The position numbers and the translations under genes were made by a program. Positions 51,818-63,885 of a stretch of 64,000 nucleotides of DNA are shown here, in pieces. The stretch is taken from the NCBI GenBank assembly GCA_964035575.1, contig OZ037883.1, forward strand, positions 1-64,000, read 5' to 3'. The DNA comes from Rhynchopus sp. YZ270_cl-10 (taxonomy: Eukaryota; Euglenozoa; Diplonemea; Diplonemida; Diplonemidae). The notes beneath the pieces are model-generated. The model was not told where the DNA came from. It worked only from the letters and a program-made list of their open reading frames with translations, and did not search any database. The first letter of the stretch is position 1; the number at the start of each line of letters is the position of its first letter.

Positions 51818-53011
51818 TTACCTGAGGGACATGAACCCTTTCCCGAGCCCTGCGTTAAGCAATGCTTCTTCTGCTATTCTCGCGTCTTTCTCCTTTTGTG
51901 CGGAAACAAAGTGTTTGTCCATGACCTTTTGTGCGTCGTTCATGATCTTCGCTAGGTCAGTTCTTGAGAGGCCCATGGTGTCCTCCTCTCCGCCGTACTT
52001 ATGCAGGAGCATGCTTTCCTTAAAGATTTGGAAGTCTGTGAAGGAGTGGAGGAGTGTCCACACGTCGCCGCTGACCTCGTCGCCACGGTCCTCAAGGATG
52101 TCCATGAACTCCTGCATCGCAAACCCAGGAATGCTCTTCGCAAGCGTTCTGTCGATGTAGCGCTCCACAGTCGCAACCCACTCATTGTGTATGGTGGTGT
52201 ACTCCAGCTTGTTCTCCTCCTTGTCCTCAAACACGGTGCAGTGCTTGTCTTTAAATCGCCGCTGCAAACGCAGAAACTTTGCATCAGACTCGACCATGTC
52301 CTCCAGCACGCTTTGTACCAGGTCGAATTTGTGGTCTGCCGAGAGCGAATCGGTCCACTCATTTGCTCCGGGGTGGGCGGCTTGGAGGTTGGCTGTAGAG
52401 AAGGATTCGCGTTCAAGCATATTTGCGAAGATGTTTGGCGAAAACTTCGACAGCAGGTCGTCCGTTATGTCCATCTGCGCATCCTCCAGTGGAGCTGTCT
52501 GCACCGCCTGAACGGGTGGCGGCGCTTCGGAAAAGGCTTCTGCCGGTGTGTCCTGCTTCTCTGCAAAGCTGCTCAGACGCAGCGCCGCGTCCGCCTCCTC
52601 CAGCAACGTTTCTGTGCGGCTGCGCAGCACTTCGTCTGGGTTGCGCACCTCGCGTGCACCTTTGCCGCTCGCTACGATGGCAGTGGCGGGCTGCACTGAC
52701 GGCGACTTCGCATCCTTGAAGCCTACGGTCAGGTCGCTTAGGCTTGCTGTTGTGCCTGCGGTCGACGGTCTGCTGTCTCTGTACCGCATCGGGAGCTTTG
52801 CATACGGGTCTGCACGGATGGTGTGTGTCTGGGTTGTGGGCGCAGTGCTCACACCAACCGGCTGTGCCTGCAGTGCCTTGTGCTCCAAGCGCCGCCGTGC
52901 TGCTGCAGCAGCAAAGTCCTCCTCCTCGGCCTCTGCAGTGTCCGTGTGTGTGTCGACCTCTTCGTCACTGTCGGTTGGGATTGAGTCGGTGTCGTAGTCC
53001 TTTGACGCCAT
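51818..53011 (-). CDS. BART-domain protein, ARL2-binding (ARL2BP/CFAP36 type)
   Basis: 397 residues in one exon. The first ~220 residues are acidic and probably disordered. Residues ~229-342 form the BART domain: FDLVQSVLEDMVESDAKFL, FEDKEENKLEYTTIHNEW, IPGFAMQEFMDIL and GDVWTLLHSFTDFQIFKESM line up well with ARL2BP. A helical tail with LNAGLGKGFMSL ends the protein. BART domains bind GTP-loaded ARL2/ARL3 and act in ciliary trafficking and nuclear retention of partners. The N-terminal extension is longer than in ARL2BP (163 residues in human) and may be specific to this lineage. Assignment of the domain is firm. Which subfamily it belongs to is not. Confidence 0.92.
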   Translation of the reverse strand: MASKDYDTDSIPTDSDEEVDTHTDTAEAEEEDFAAAAARRRLEHKALQAQPVGVSTAPTTQTHTIRADPYAKLPMRYRDSRPSTAGTTASLSDLTVGFKDAKSPSVQPATAIVASGKGAREVRNPDEVLRSRTETLLEEADAALRLSSFAEKQDTPAEAFSEAPPPVQAVQTAPLEDAQMDITDDLLSKFSPNIFANMLERESFSTANLQAAHPGANEWTDSLSADHKFDLVQSVLEDMVESDAKFLRLQRRFKDKHCTVFEDKEENKLEYTTIHNEWVATVERYIDRTLAKSIPGFAMQEFMDILEDRGDEVSGDVWTLLHSFTDFQIFKESMLLHKYGGEEDTMGLSRTDLAKIMNDAQKVMDKHFVSAQKEKDARIAEEALLNAGLGKGFMSLR

Positions 53012-53825
53012 GTTAGGTAGGGAAGGGAAAGGGAAAGGAAGGGGAAGTGGTGTAGTGTAGTACTGAGTGGGCTCGGTGTGGATAAATCTGTAGAAACACG
53101 GTGAACTTTAGCCGGGTGAGCTCTCGCAAATCGAGCGTCCAGAATAGCAGGTACAAGCCCCGCTACATCGAGGTCGACTTGGCAGCTGCTGAATAAAAAC
53201 GGCACGACCGCACGTCTACTACAAAGTTGTACAACTGTGTAGGAATCTTGTCTGCGCACATCCTGACCTGCAAAAACTGACCTACTCCTTGTACAAAACG
53301 TTACGAAGTGTGAAGGAGAGAAGAGGAAGGGAGGGGCATCTTTTGTGTGGTTATATCCGTTGCTTTTTTGTTTTGCATTTATTTATTTTTTTTTGCGCCC
53401 TCCGGAAAAGTATGGCTAACACGTTCGAGTTTTGTTTACCGTTTGTTTATTTTGCCTTTGCGTCGAAATGGTTTCATTTCAATTTTGAATGATTTCCATA
53501 TATTGTTGGTACGCTCAAGAAGAGCGGGGGAGAAAGCGTCTTTCTTCCAAATATTAAATAGGTACCTGACGCATTTTTTTTTTTCACTCAAAACACTTTC
53601 AAATAGACAACTTTTCAAAGGAGGAAAAACGTTTAACAAACAGTCTTTTGCCCTGTTTTGGCACCCGAAAGGGATTTTTTTTCGAAATCAGCACCAGGCT
53701 CAGCAAATGGATAGCAAAAATGAAAACAAAAATTGGCTGGCGGTGCATGATCTCCCTTCTCCCCCACTCCCACCCTTTCAACCCTCCCAATTTCCCCAAT
53801 TATTTTTCAAAAAAAAACATGCAAA
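53012..53825. other. Intergenic stretch, nothing recognised
   Basis: 814 bp between SKI2 and the BART gene. It is AT-rich toward SKI2, and no frame, hairpin family member or repeat stands out. Confidence 0.6.
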
Positions 53826-56800
53826 TCAATCAAGGTAAATCGACTGACAGAAGACTACATCTCTTCTGACGAGGTTGGAACACTCGGCCATCTTCTCCTG
53901 AAGTGTCGTGTCGCCCATGCCACGTGCCGCTGTGCGGAACTCTCTGCAAAGGTTGTCCACACGCACAATGTCCCTGATGAGGGTACCTTCACGCGCCTTC
54001 GTCACTTCAATGATGTCGAGGAACGACGTCCCGCTCGCCCACTCCCACACCGCCTCGCAGATGCCGAAATTAATGCCAGAACGTTCGTCCTTATCCTCAG
54101 ACACACTGTAGGAGGGGAGAGAGATGCCAAAGAGAAAGGGGGGGAAAATATGCAATTCAAGAAAATAGCCATTCGGAAATATTTGGGCTGCGACATATTT
54201 TTGGAGGAGGGGATAACTAAACACCGCCTCTAAAAGGCTAAACCAGAATAGAAGAAAAAAGCCAACAAAAGCCATACCACCCTTCGGACAGCTGTTCGAG
54301 ACCAGACTCGATTGCAAGGAGGCGTTCCTTCATTGGGAGGAGCTCTGCGGGCAGCTCCACTTCATCACCGTCGTAAACACGTTCATTGCAGCTGTGTGGG
54401 GTGGGTAGGATAGGGTAGGGTAGGGTGCTTGGTTTTGATTTTTGTCCGAATTCCGCAAAAAATGCAAAAAATGCAAAAATCACCGAAATTTCAAAGAAAA
54501 AAACATACATAAAGCAGGACAACGCGGCTGCAATCTCCGCTGGCGTGAGATCGTCGAAGACACCATCATAGAGCACCTCTGTTGCAAGCACTGCGTCCAT
54601 CGAGGCGAAGACAGAGGCACAGCGCCCCTTCGGCAGGACGTCGTACGCATCGACCTCGGCACCGTAGTTGGCAGGCTGCACCATGCCCAGCACCTCAAGG
54701 ATGTGGAGCCTGCCTTTGAACTCAGGCATCAAGAACAGACTGTCGTCCGAGGACATATTGGCGTAGATGCTGCTCCGTTTCTCTGCATTGAAGCGTTCGT
54801 GTGCAAGCCTCATGTCCTCACCGTTGATCGCACCAAAGTCCTCCACAGCCTCCGCACACTCCACAAACCCTGCTTCCAAGTCTATCCCCTCCAAAGTGCC
54901 CTGCCGCATCCGTACCACGTCGTCCTTAACGTTGATGCCAGCATCGAGGATGGTGCGGAGCTGTTCTGCCATCTCCTTCTGCTTCGCTTTGTCGTTGATG
55001 AGCGAGGGTGGCGGTAGAGAGGGGCCGGAGGGTGCTGCAGGGCGTGCAGGGAGGGGTGCTGCAGCAGCGGCAGGCTTCTTTGTGTCCTTCTTGCCTTTGC
55101 CCTTCTTGCCGGAGAAGAAGTCGTCGTCGTCGTCCTTCTTGAGCTGCATCATGGGTGGTGCTGCACGGCGCGCATCGACACTGCTGGTTGCGTTGGCCGC
55201 AGCCACTGCCGCAGTTGCGACGTTGTGCTTCTGGTCCAACACGGCGATGATCTTGTTCCGCTTCATCGTCACCTCAACGATTTCGCCACAGGATGCATCA
55301 GACAACGCGCGAGGAACCAACACGCGTGAAACGTCGTACGCCCTACCCGTTGTGTCGACAAAGGTCTCGTCGTCCTCATTGTGGGTCAGAATGAAGCAAT
55401 TCATTTCGTCCACTTTGTGCATCCGCAGGACATAGCCAAGGGCAAAGCTCATTGGCGCAGTTTCGACGACAACGACGGTACCAAATGGAAGGTGTTTTTG
55501 GGCTTCTTTTGTGTCAATAACGAGAGTCCCTGCAAGGGAACGTGAGCAGTGCACAAAGTCGCGCACCGCAAGGTAGATATCCATGAGCCGCTCGCAGTGC
55601 TCGCCACGTGCGAGGGCCATCTTCTCTGTGCAGAGCGTGGCCTCGTCTTCGTACTTCTTCTGCAGTGCTTTGTACACTGGGTAGTATTTGTTTGCACGCG
55701 CCTCTGCGAAGGAGTTGCGCAGCAGGTGGCTGATGAAGGACACGCTCGCTGTGTCTTGGGTGGCCTCGCCGTTGACGTTCGCCCATGCTGTGCTCATGAG
55801 GCAGTTCAGCACCATCGCGTTCGTCAGACGGAACTTCGAAACAAGCTCAACAGGCTGGCCAGTCATCATCGTCTTCAGGGTGTGCTCGGGTGGGATGTTC
55901 CCAACAAAGCCAGACCCAGCAGAGTTGCGTGCATGCACCGTGCCGTAGATGTAGACGTACCCTACTGTGTCAAGACCACGTCGTCCTGCACGTCCAGCCA
56001 TTTGCGTGTACTCACCTGGTTGGAGAACACGTTTTCCGTTGGTACTGCCATCGAATTTATGGCTGTCTGCGAAGATAACGGACCGAGCCGGTGCGTTGAC
56101 CCCCATGGCAAAGGTTTCTGTAGCGAAGAGGACACGAATGAATCCCTGGCAGAAGAGCTGCTCGACAACCTCCTTTATGATGGGCATGAGCCCTGCGTGG
56201 TGCACCGCAACACCGTTGCGCAGAAGGCGGAAGATCTTCTGTACCTGCGGGATGCTCTTGTCGCTTCCCTTCAGACGTGCCATGCCCTGCCGCAGGAACG
56301 CCTCGATAGCCGCCTTCTCCTTCTTCGACGTGAAGTTCATTGTTGAAATGTGTTCACTCAAAAAGTCGATCCGCTGTTTGCTGAAGGTGAACACTATCAT
56401 CGGCAGACGCTGCTTCTTTGAAAGGTACCGGATCATGTTGCGCCACTCCCTCGCTTCGTTCTTCATCCTTGCGTCCATCGAGTTAAACTTCCCTGCATGC
56501 GCCCCTGCGAGCTGTGCCTGCACCGCAAAGGCTTTGAGCCCTTCCCCGAGGAAGCGCTTGCCCTCCACGAGGGGGAACTCTTTGTCGTTGCAGAGGATTG
56601 CGTGCTGGAGGGGCACCGGTCGCTTTAAGGTGCTGACGACGTTGACGCGGGCCTGCCTGGTGCGGCCCACCCAGTCTGCGAAGACGTGGATGTTCGGGAC
56701 CGTTGCGCTGAGCATGACGAGCTTGACGGTCTTAGGGAGGAGGATGATGACCTCTTCCCAGACGTAGCCACGGTTCGCGTCGTTGACGTAGTGCACTTCG

Positions 56801-58125
56801 TCGAAGATGACGTACTCCACGTCGTTGAGCATGTCTGCACGGTGTGTGTCCGCCAGGCCGGTGATGCTGCTCATCGCAGCGTTGTGTCTCTGGTACAACG
56901 CAGAGCGGAGGATCTCTGTCGTCATCACCAAACACGACGCTGTCGCATTCAGCTGCACGTCCCCAGTCAGAATCCCAACGTCGTCGCCAAACTTCTGTTT
57001 GAAGTCACGGTACTTCTGGTTGCTCAGCGTCTTGATGGGGGAGGTGTACAGCACTCTGGTGCCCCGGCTCTTCGCAAGCCCGATAGCGTACTCTGCGACC
57101 ACCGTTTTGCCTGCACTGGTGTGCGCTGCGACGAAAACGTTTTCGTTCATTTCCAATCGTGCAATGGCTTGCTTCTGGAACCCATCGAGCTCGAAGGGGT
57201 ACGACACTGCAGGGTGAGGCACAATCGACGAAAACTCTGACACATCCAACAATGTGGTGTTCACCCAGTCGCTTCGGTGAGGCACCGACGCGCCATCGTT
57301 GTCCGTACACTCGAGGAGATCATAGTTGAATGAGTCGACCTCAGCGTCGCATGCGTCCTTCAGTGCGCTGGCGGTGTTGATTTGGTGTGGCTTCGTTTTG
57401 TTCGCTTCATTCCGCTTAGCCTGCGCGACGGCGGACATCTTCCCTTCTGCAACCAACTGCGCTTCGTCCACCTGCTTTGTGAAATACTTCGTTGCGTTAC
57501 GCATCGTCGACGTCGTCTCCTCCTCCACCTTCTCCTGCCCGACCGCAGCACCACACAACGGCGCATCCCGCGACACATCCACCAACAACGGCGCACTCCA
57601 CCCAGGCGGGGTCAACCCCTTTGTGTCCTTCTCCATTGCCTCTAGCAGCTCTTCCCCTTCCCCTCCCGCTCCGCCGAAGAGGGCCTCCTTTTTGCTCCAG
57701 AAAAGGTCTTCTGGCGTTCCGTCCAGAGAAAAGGATGCCAGCCCAGCAGTATCGCACTCTACTGTCACTGCGTCGCCTGTAGATGCGTCGGGGTCGAGGG
57801 TGACGGAGAAGCGGTAGTTGCACTCCGCATCGCGTTGCGGGTCAGGTCCTGAAAGGAGTGTGTTCTCGCGGACGGCGGTTGGCCAGGCGACACGATGCGG
57901 TGCAAAAGCGTTGGCAGGGTCCGACAGCGCGTCGCAGCTCTGGAAGACCGGCGCAGTGTACGCACCAAGCAGCATGTCCTCTGCCTCCAGCGCACGGTCG
58001 ATGGCGGTGCCCAGCTCCTGGTGCACGTCGTCGGCATCCAACGCAATCTGTGGACGCCCCCCTACCACACCCCCAAACTCAACACCCACATCTCCTAACA
58101 GCCCTTTGAATTCAAGGGAACACAT
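53826..58125 (-). CDS. SKI2: SKI2-like RNA helicase of the Ski complex, three exons
   Basis: Exons 58125-54509, 54391-54278 and 54105-53826 join in frame to 1,336 residues through introns of 117 and 172 nt (GTATGT...CACACAG and GTATGG...CCTACAG). The start MCSLEFKGLL follows an acceptor-like CCCTCAATCACAG by 9 nt. The upstream open frame begins at GTG. FELDGFQKQAI precedes Walker A AAHTSAGKT (~333-341). TSPIKTLSNQKYRDF, DEVHYVND (~442), SATVPN, HHAGLMPIIKE, FATETFAMGVN and QMAGRAGRRGLD follow, then the C-terminal domain ending REFRTAARGMG and RDVVFCQSIYL. FAMGVN and PFELDGFQK favour SKI2 over MTR4. SKI2 feeds RNA to the cytosolic exosome. A Lys/Asp-rich insert (DDDDDFFSGKKGKGKKD) lies in the region of the arch. 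Confidence 0.95.
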
Positions 58126-58741
58126 CTTCTTTTGCTGTGATTGAGGGATGAGTGGGAGGTGAGGCAAAAAAAGTGAAATTGATAATGCGTAAACACCAGA
58201 AACATCCTCCCACACGGCTTCGCACGCCACAAAACAGGAGACCCCTACGTCACCGTCGAGCTTCACGGACCCAAAGGCGACGTCTTGAGGACGATAGGTA
58301 GGGTGGGGGTTTTTTTGAAGAGGAAGTTAAAAATAGTGGGGCAGTGGGGAAGCTGTTTTTTATTAGGGTGAACAAAAAAGAAATGAAGAAAGGGAAAAAA
58401 AGGGGGGGCTGGTTTTATGGTGACTCATCTCGTGCTCACCTTAAAAAAAATAAAAAAAAAGGGAACAAATTCTCAGACTCGGACTTACTTAATTTTTTGT
58501 TTTGGATTTTGCTTTTTATTTCAAAAAAGAATTATAAAATAAAAAAAAGCGCGTTTTTTTGTTTTCGCAGTAGCCAATACTGTAAAAAAATTTGTATTTT
58601 TTTTTTTGTGTGCTGGGGGAAATATGTTATAGTGTACGTATTTGCCCACAAATCTTTTTTTTTTTTTGCCATTCCCTTTTCAGGTTCCTCCTCTTTTCCC
58701 CCCCACCCCCCTCTCCTTCTCCCACCTTTTTATTTTTTGCT
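58126..58741. other. Upstream region of SKI2
   Basis: The pyrimidine tract and AG end at 58135. Beyond it lie A/T-rich DNA and C-rich patches with no supported gene. Confidence 0.5.
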
Positions 58742-59499
58742 ATGGGGAGATCCGGGTGCCCGCAACAACAATATTCACAAAAAATCACAAAAAATCACAA
58801 CAAATCACACAAAATCACACAAAATAAATACAAAAAATCACAAAAAAAAAATTCTATTCACAACAAATCACAAAAAATCACAAAAAATCACAAAAAATCA
58901 CACAAAATCACAAAAAATAAATCCTATTCACAAAAAATCACAAGCAATCACAAAAAAAAAATCCTATTCACAAACAATCACAAAAAATCACAAACAAAAA
59001 ATCTTATTCACAAAAAATCACACAAAATCACAAAAAAATAAATCCTATTCACAAAAAATCACAAACAATCACAAAAAATCACAAAAAGTGGATGTGATTT
59101 TTTGTGATTTTTTGTGATTTTTTGTGAATAGGATTTTTTTTTTGTGATTGCTTGTGATTTTTTGTGAATAGGATTTATTTTTTGTGATTTTGTGTGATTT
59201 TTTGTGATTTTTTGTGAATAAGATTTTTTGTTTGTGATTTTTTGTGATTGTTTGTGAATAGGATTTTTTTTTTGTGATTTTTTGTGATTTTTGTGATTTT
59301 TTGTGATCGTTTGTGTTTTTTTGCGAATAGGATATATTTTTTGTGATTGTTTGTGATTTTTTGTGAATAGGATTTATTTTTTGTGATTTTGTGTGAATAA
59401 GATTTTTTGTTTGTGATTGTTTGTGATTTTTTGTGAAGAGGATTTTTTTTTTGTGATTGCTTGTGAATATTGTTGTTGCGGGCACCCGGATCTCCCCAT
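58742..59499. mobile_element. Foldback element with TCACAAAAAA-type arms
   Basis: The ends ATGGGGAGATCCGGGTGCCC and inward to ATATTCACAA are exact inverted repeats of ~39 bp. GCT flanks both sides (58739-58741, 59500-59502), suggesting a 3-bp target duplication. The arms are strings of AAAAAATCACA units with periodic CCTATTCAC, meeting near 59090. No protein is encoded. Long Lys/Ser/His or Thr-rich frames are repeat products. Confidence 0.85.
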
Positions 59500-59642
59500 G
59501 CTATTTGTTTTTTTTTTTACGTTGTGCAGTACTTCATTACAACATCTTTGTAAACCTGCAGCTTTTCGTTTTTCCCAATTTTTTTTTCTCCACTTTATTC
59601 TGAGCTACGTTGTTCTGTTTAAAAAAAAAAGAAGTTGGAAAA

Positions 59643-59678
59643 TGCAAACACCTCACCGTTCATCGGCGGACGCAGGCA
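59643..59678 (-). repeat. Micro-hairpin, TGC/GCAGGCA flavour, well formed
   Basis: TGCAAACACCTCACCGTTCA then TCGGCGGACGCAGGCA. It nearly equals 22231-22266. AAGTTGGAAAA precedes it. Confidence 0.85.
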
Positions 59679-60345
59679 CAAAAAGAAAAAAAGGGTTGGT
59701 AAATATGACGATCCATTGACCAAATCACCTTCAAAATGATAGACACAGTATAGTACTATAAAATGCCATGTGTGTTGTTTCCTTGCTACGCAATGCATCT
59801 TGATTGATCAGCAACATTTTTTTTTAAAACCCCACAACATTTTTAAGTACAGAGCAAAACAAAAGAGAAAAATTGTTTCATATACTAACTATTCTACTGA
59901 ATAGAAGGTATAACATGGGTACACTAAATGGACCCCAAACTTTTAAAAAGACAAAAGAGAAAATAAAAAAGGGTGAGCTGGAGTCGTGGTGAAACTCTCT
60001 AAGAGGACTGGATCGGTGGACAAAAAAAGCCTCTAAAAAAAAGGCATGGGAAAGGGATGGGGGGTTGGAAAGCTTTGAAGAAATAAAAAAAAAAAAATGA
60101 AATTGTCGCGATACCCCTCTGGCATGAGGGGGTATATTGATTAGGGTGAGGGAGGGTAGCAAAACTACATAATATTCTACACAAAAAATCACAAAAATTC
60201 CACAAAAAAAAATTTTTTTCTTTGCCTCATTATGGTGTTTTTTTTACCTGTAGAATGTTTGTAAGGAGCACCTCCCCTCACCCCCATAAGATGCATAGAT
60301 TTGGTCTAAAAACATAAAACACCATTTTTTTTGTCAACCTGTAAA

Positions 60346-60370
60346 ATGAATGTGCCTCCTCATTCACATC
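60346..60370 (-). repeat. Micro-hairpin, GATG/CATC flavour, short
   Basis: ATGAATGTGCCTCCTCATTC then ACATC. TGTGC is kept on the left, and the right arm offers TTCACAT. Confidence 0.6.
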
Positions 60371-62275
60371 ATTATTTGTCGTTTATCGCGCTGAAACACG
60401 CTGAAAACAAAAAGACACAGCTCTCAACGGGCTAGAAGGCTTGTTAGGCAGAATCCCCCCAAAAAAAAGAGGTTTTATTTGAATTTTCTGCAATACTGGT
60501 CAGCCATACAATATGGTCTGTACCACTGCCCTGATCTCCTTTTGTGGAGTGTGCTTAAGCAAATTATTAACCTTTTGACAATGTACACTCTCTTGCGCGA
60601 ATAAAACAAGAAATTGCGGTAGTTTCCCCCCAGCCTTACGCGAGACAATGCCCCCCTTTTTTTTTGTAGAGAACCGGTGCTACACCCACTACAGACGAAT
60701 TTGATATATTTTTTTAAAAAAATGCGGTAAACCCACTGAGCTGAGACACCTGTCATTGCTACAAAAAAAAAAGGGGGCACTTCTATCACAAAAAAAAACC
60801 CCCCAAGGCTATCTGAACAGCTCTTTTCAAAAAGTTTCAAGAGACCAGAGGGTTCACAATGCAATCCTCTTGGTTAACCATACGCAGAGAATGTCATTAG
60901 AAAGGTGAGAAAATGATTGGGCTGAGTATTAGTGTTGGCACCCGAGGATGCGCTCTACTATATATTTATATTTGTTGACAAGATAACTGCAGGGCAGGCG
61001 AGTAGAACATCAAATATGGTAGGTTTTCGGGAAATATTTTTTTCTTTTTTTTGGGCTGAAAATTCCTTTTCTCATCAGAGCGTGGGTACTTTAAAGTGGT
61101 TTTGCACACATCCCACCACCGGGATTGGCTCGGAAATGCCACCGATGCACACTTTTTGAGGTACGCTTTTTCGGTCATTTTTCAGAAAATTTCCTAAAAA
61201 TTACATAGAAACGCTACGTGTAAATATTTTTTGAAATATGAAATATGAAATATGAAATTTGAGACCCAAAAAACCCCCACTCTTATCGCCTGCCCTGAGA
61301 TAACTCTTGATCAAAAATAAAATTCTTTTTTTTTGGCACATCGAGAAATCAAGGACCAAAAAAAAAAGTGTGGAAAAAAAAAAAGAGAAACATGGAGAAA
61401 TGACGTTCTGGTATTGCTTGTTTTGGCACAATCCCTTTGAAGGGGAAATACCGCTAATAACTGAACTGTACACGACTAAGTGAGGGCCACTTGATGGGGA
61501 AGCTTGAAACCCTTTGAACTACCAAAGAGAAACAGCAACAGCGGAGGAGTATAACTTTACGAGGCCAAGGTTGCGGTAGGGTGGGGTGGTGGCAAATGGT
61601 GTGTTTTGATGACGGATTTGGAGTGGGTAACGCCTGAACGGAGTATACTATAATAGCCCACTTTGGGTGTGTGTCTGTGTGTGTCTCTATTCCTGAGCAC
61701 ACATCATGTTTTTTTTTTGCCTTTTTCCCGTTTTTGTCACATCAGAACAAAATAAAATCCCCACACAAACGCAACCTTTCTTTTGCGTATTGGAAAAGAG
61801 AAAAAAACAACTTCCGGAGAGAAAATCTCTTAGGGAAAACATGGTTTTTTTTGTTTTTGTTGGGGTATAGCTTTGTGTACATGAAAATGGGTAGAGGAGG
61901 GGGGTGGGGGGTGTGTGGGGTTTGGAAAAGAAGGAAGAACTTTGAAAAAAAAAAAAATGATGAAAATGTTGCCCTTCTCGTGTTTTGTTTCCATGAGCAG
62001 GGCAATTATTGGTAACGGCAATCACCCCAAAAGGCGTCCAAAAAAAAAGAAATGGTAAAATCTGAAAAAAATGGACAGGGAATCTTGCGAAAGAGATATC
62101 TTTTTTTTGATGATTTATTTGATATTTTATTTCTAAAATAAGGGAAAAACGAAAAAAGGGCACTCACCGACTGCAAAGACAGGGTGGTCTGTATGCCATT
62201 TTAATCTGTGATAACGGTTGAAAGGTGGCCACGCCCCTTTTCCATTTCAAGAGGAGGAAAAAAAAATGTTGGTGA

Positions 62276-62309
62276 GATGATCCTGAGCCTCATTATGCGT
62301 AGTGTACCT
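62276..62309 (-). repeat. Micro-hairpin, AAGC/GCTT flavour (diverged)
   Basis: GATGATCCTGAGCCTCATTA then TGCGTAGTGTACC. GTTGGTGA precedes it, as at 32639. Confidence 0.55.
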
Positions 62310-62687
62310 TCAAAAGAGAATCTGGGATATCTACGTCTCGAGAGCAGGACAAAATGCGTACCGAATATGGGTTCTTTTTTTATTTGATAAATTGTTGGAG
62401 TAGTGTAGGTTGCCTCGGCTGTGTTGCCACAGTTTTGTGCAAATCTCCACTTTCTATTTATGTACTCAATTCCACCCAAAAAGAGCTAATACACCTGGGG
62501 AGAAGGGTTTTCGTCCAACACGACAAATGCCACCCAAAAGCCAGGATACATTACCGATCTGTTGTGTAGCCTTACCCCATATTTTCCCCTCCTCCCCCTT
62601 TGCGTTACCGCCCTGGGGGGTTGCAGACAAAAGAAACCTCGTGGCATTTCTCGCGGTTGATATGAAGAGAAAAAGAAAAAGTTTATA

Positions 62688-62718
62688 GATGAACCTAAGC
62701 CTCTCGCGCTTCGTCACC
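62688..62718 (-). repeat. Micro-hairpin, AAGC/GCTT flavour, well formed
   Basis: GATGAACCTAAGCCTCTCGC then GCTTCGTCACC. Inner stem is AAGC/GCTT. GATGA faces TCACC. Confidence 0.8.
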
Positions 62719-63265
62719 TACAAAAAACAGCCCGGATACAGTATTACTTGAAAATTGTGCTTTTTTTATATAATTTGTTTTGCTTTTGTTTTTTTTGAAA
62801 ATCTGATTATGGTCAGCCACAGCAGCCCTCCTCTGATCTCCGTTTAGTGGACACACTTGAAGATCAACAATATCGAAGGTGGCAGCACAATACTTTGGGG
62901 AAGGAGGTGGGAGAGGGGAAAAAGGGACGTAAATAAAAGGTGGACGAATGGAAAGAGGAGAGAGAGAGAGAGAAAGAGAAAAAGGATGGATGCGTTTGTC
63001 TTGTTTCCTGGGTGCTTACCGCAGTCCCTCATGTGTGCGCGCAATGAAAAGAATGCTTTTTTATATGTAAACCTGTTGGTGGTTTTGAACCAACGTTCTA
63101 TTGTTGGCTAGACGTCAAATGATATCTGATTATTTTTTTCCGAGGATTTCTTGTTCTTCTCTAACGAAAAAAAAAAGTTGATGGTTAGAGTGGGAATCAA
63201 GTGCGTTGGGTTCGTTTACGATTTTGAAACTGTTTGTTGTGCAACTCCAATTTTTCCAAATAGTT

Positions 63266-63301
<36 letters not shown>

Positions 63302-63420
63302 CGATTTTATGGTATTTGTTGATGTGAAAGGGGGTTTTTTGAACAACCCTTTTTTGTGTTAAGGTTCGCCGCTTTTTCCTGCGTTGGGCAGTCCCCAAAC
63401 AAACAAAAAAAAACTTGAAC

Positions 63421-63462
63421 GATGAATGTGCCTCTCGCACAACCGTGTTGAACGCACACATC
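63421..63462 (-). repeat. Micro-hairpin, GATG/CATC flavour, extended loop
   Basis: GATGAATGTGCCTCTCGCAC, then AACCGTGTTGAAC and GCACACATC. Stems are as at 51357, with ~13 extra loop bases. Confidence 0.75.
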
Positions 63463-63821
63463 ATTCAAGCGACAATGGTCAGATGAAAGGTGGAAACAAC
63501 ATTAACTAAAGGAACAAAGTGCGTCCCTAGCGTGTTGTATCTCAGGAGGGGGGAAAGGGGTAAAACTTTGGATGGGCACATTACATCTCAAAAGGAGAGG
63601 CCGCGTGGTGAAAGAGTACACGACAGTGAAGTAATGAATGAATGACCTGACTTGTGGTTTTTACTTTGTGGTTGTGCACCGTTGGCTTACGATAAAATAA
63701 TCGAACCACAGATAAAACCACAAGTCAAGTGTCATGCGCTTCACTGTCATGTAAATACTAATGCAAATAAAACACTACATCCCGAAACCTGGCGTGGAAA
63801 GCAAAAAGAGAAGTTTAAAAA

Positions 63822-63860
63822 TGCACAAACGATAACACCGTTCATCGGCGGACGCAGGCA
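63822..63860 (-). repeat. Micro-hairpin, TGC/GCAGGCA flavour
   Basis: TGCACAAACGATAACACCGT then TCATCGGCGGACGCAGGCA. The 3' half is identical to 59643-59678 and the 5' half is changed. Confidence 0.75.
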
Positions 63861-63885
63861 AAAAAAAAGGGGGGGAAATTGAAAA

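Noticed and set aside
58126-58266. Extended SKI2 N-terminus MKLDGDVGVSCFVACEAVWE
   Set aside because: It begins at GTG, crosses a strong pyrimidine-AG site, and the first ATG follows 9 nt after that site.
58344-59485. Frames of repeated ITKNHKKS
   Set aside because: Products of the AAAAAATCACA units in the foldback element.
22231-63860. Evenly spaced hairpins as a CRISPR-like array
   Set aside because: Spacing is irregular over kilobases, the copies vary and the genome is eukaryotic.
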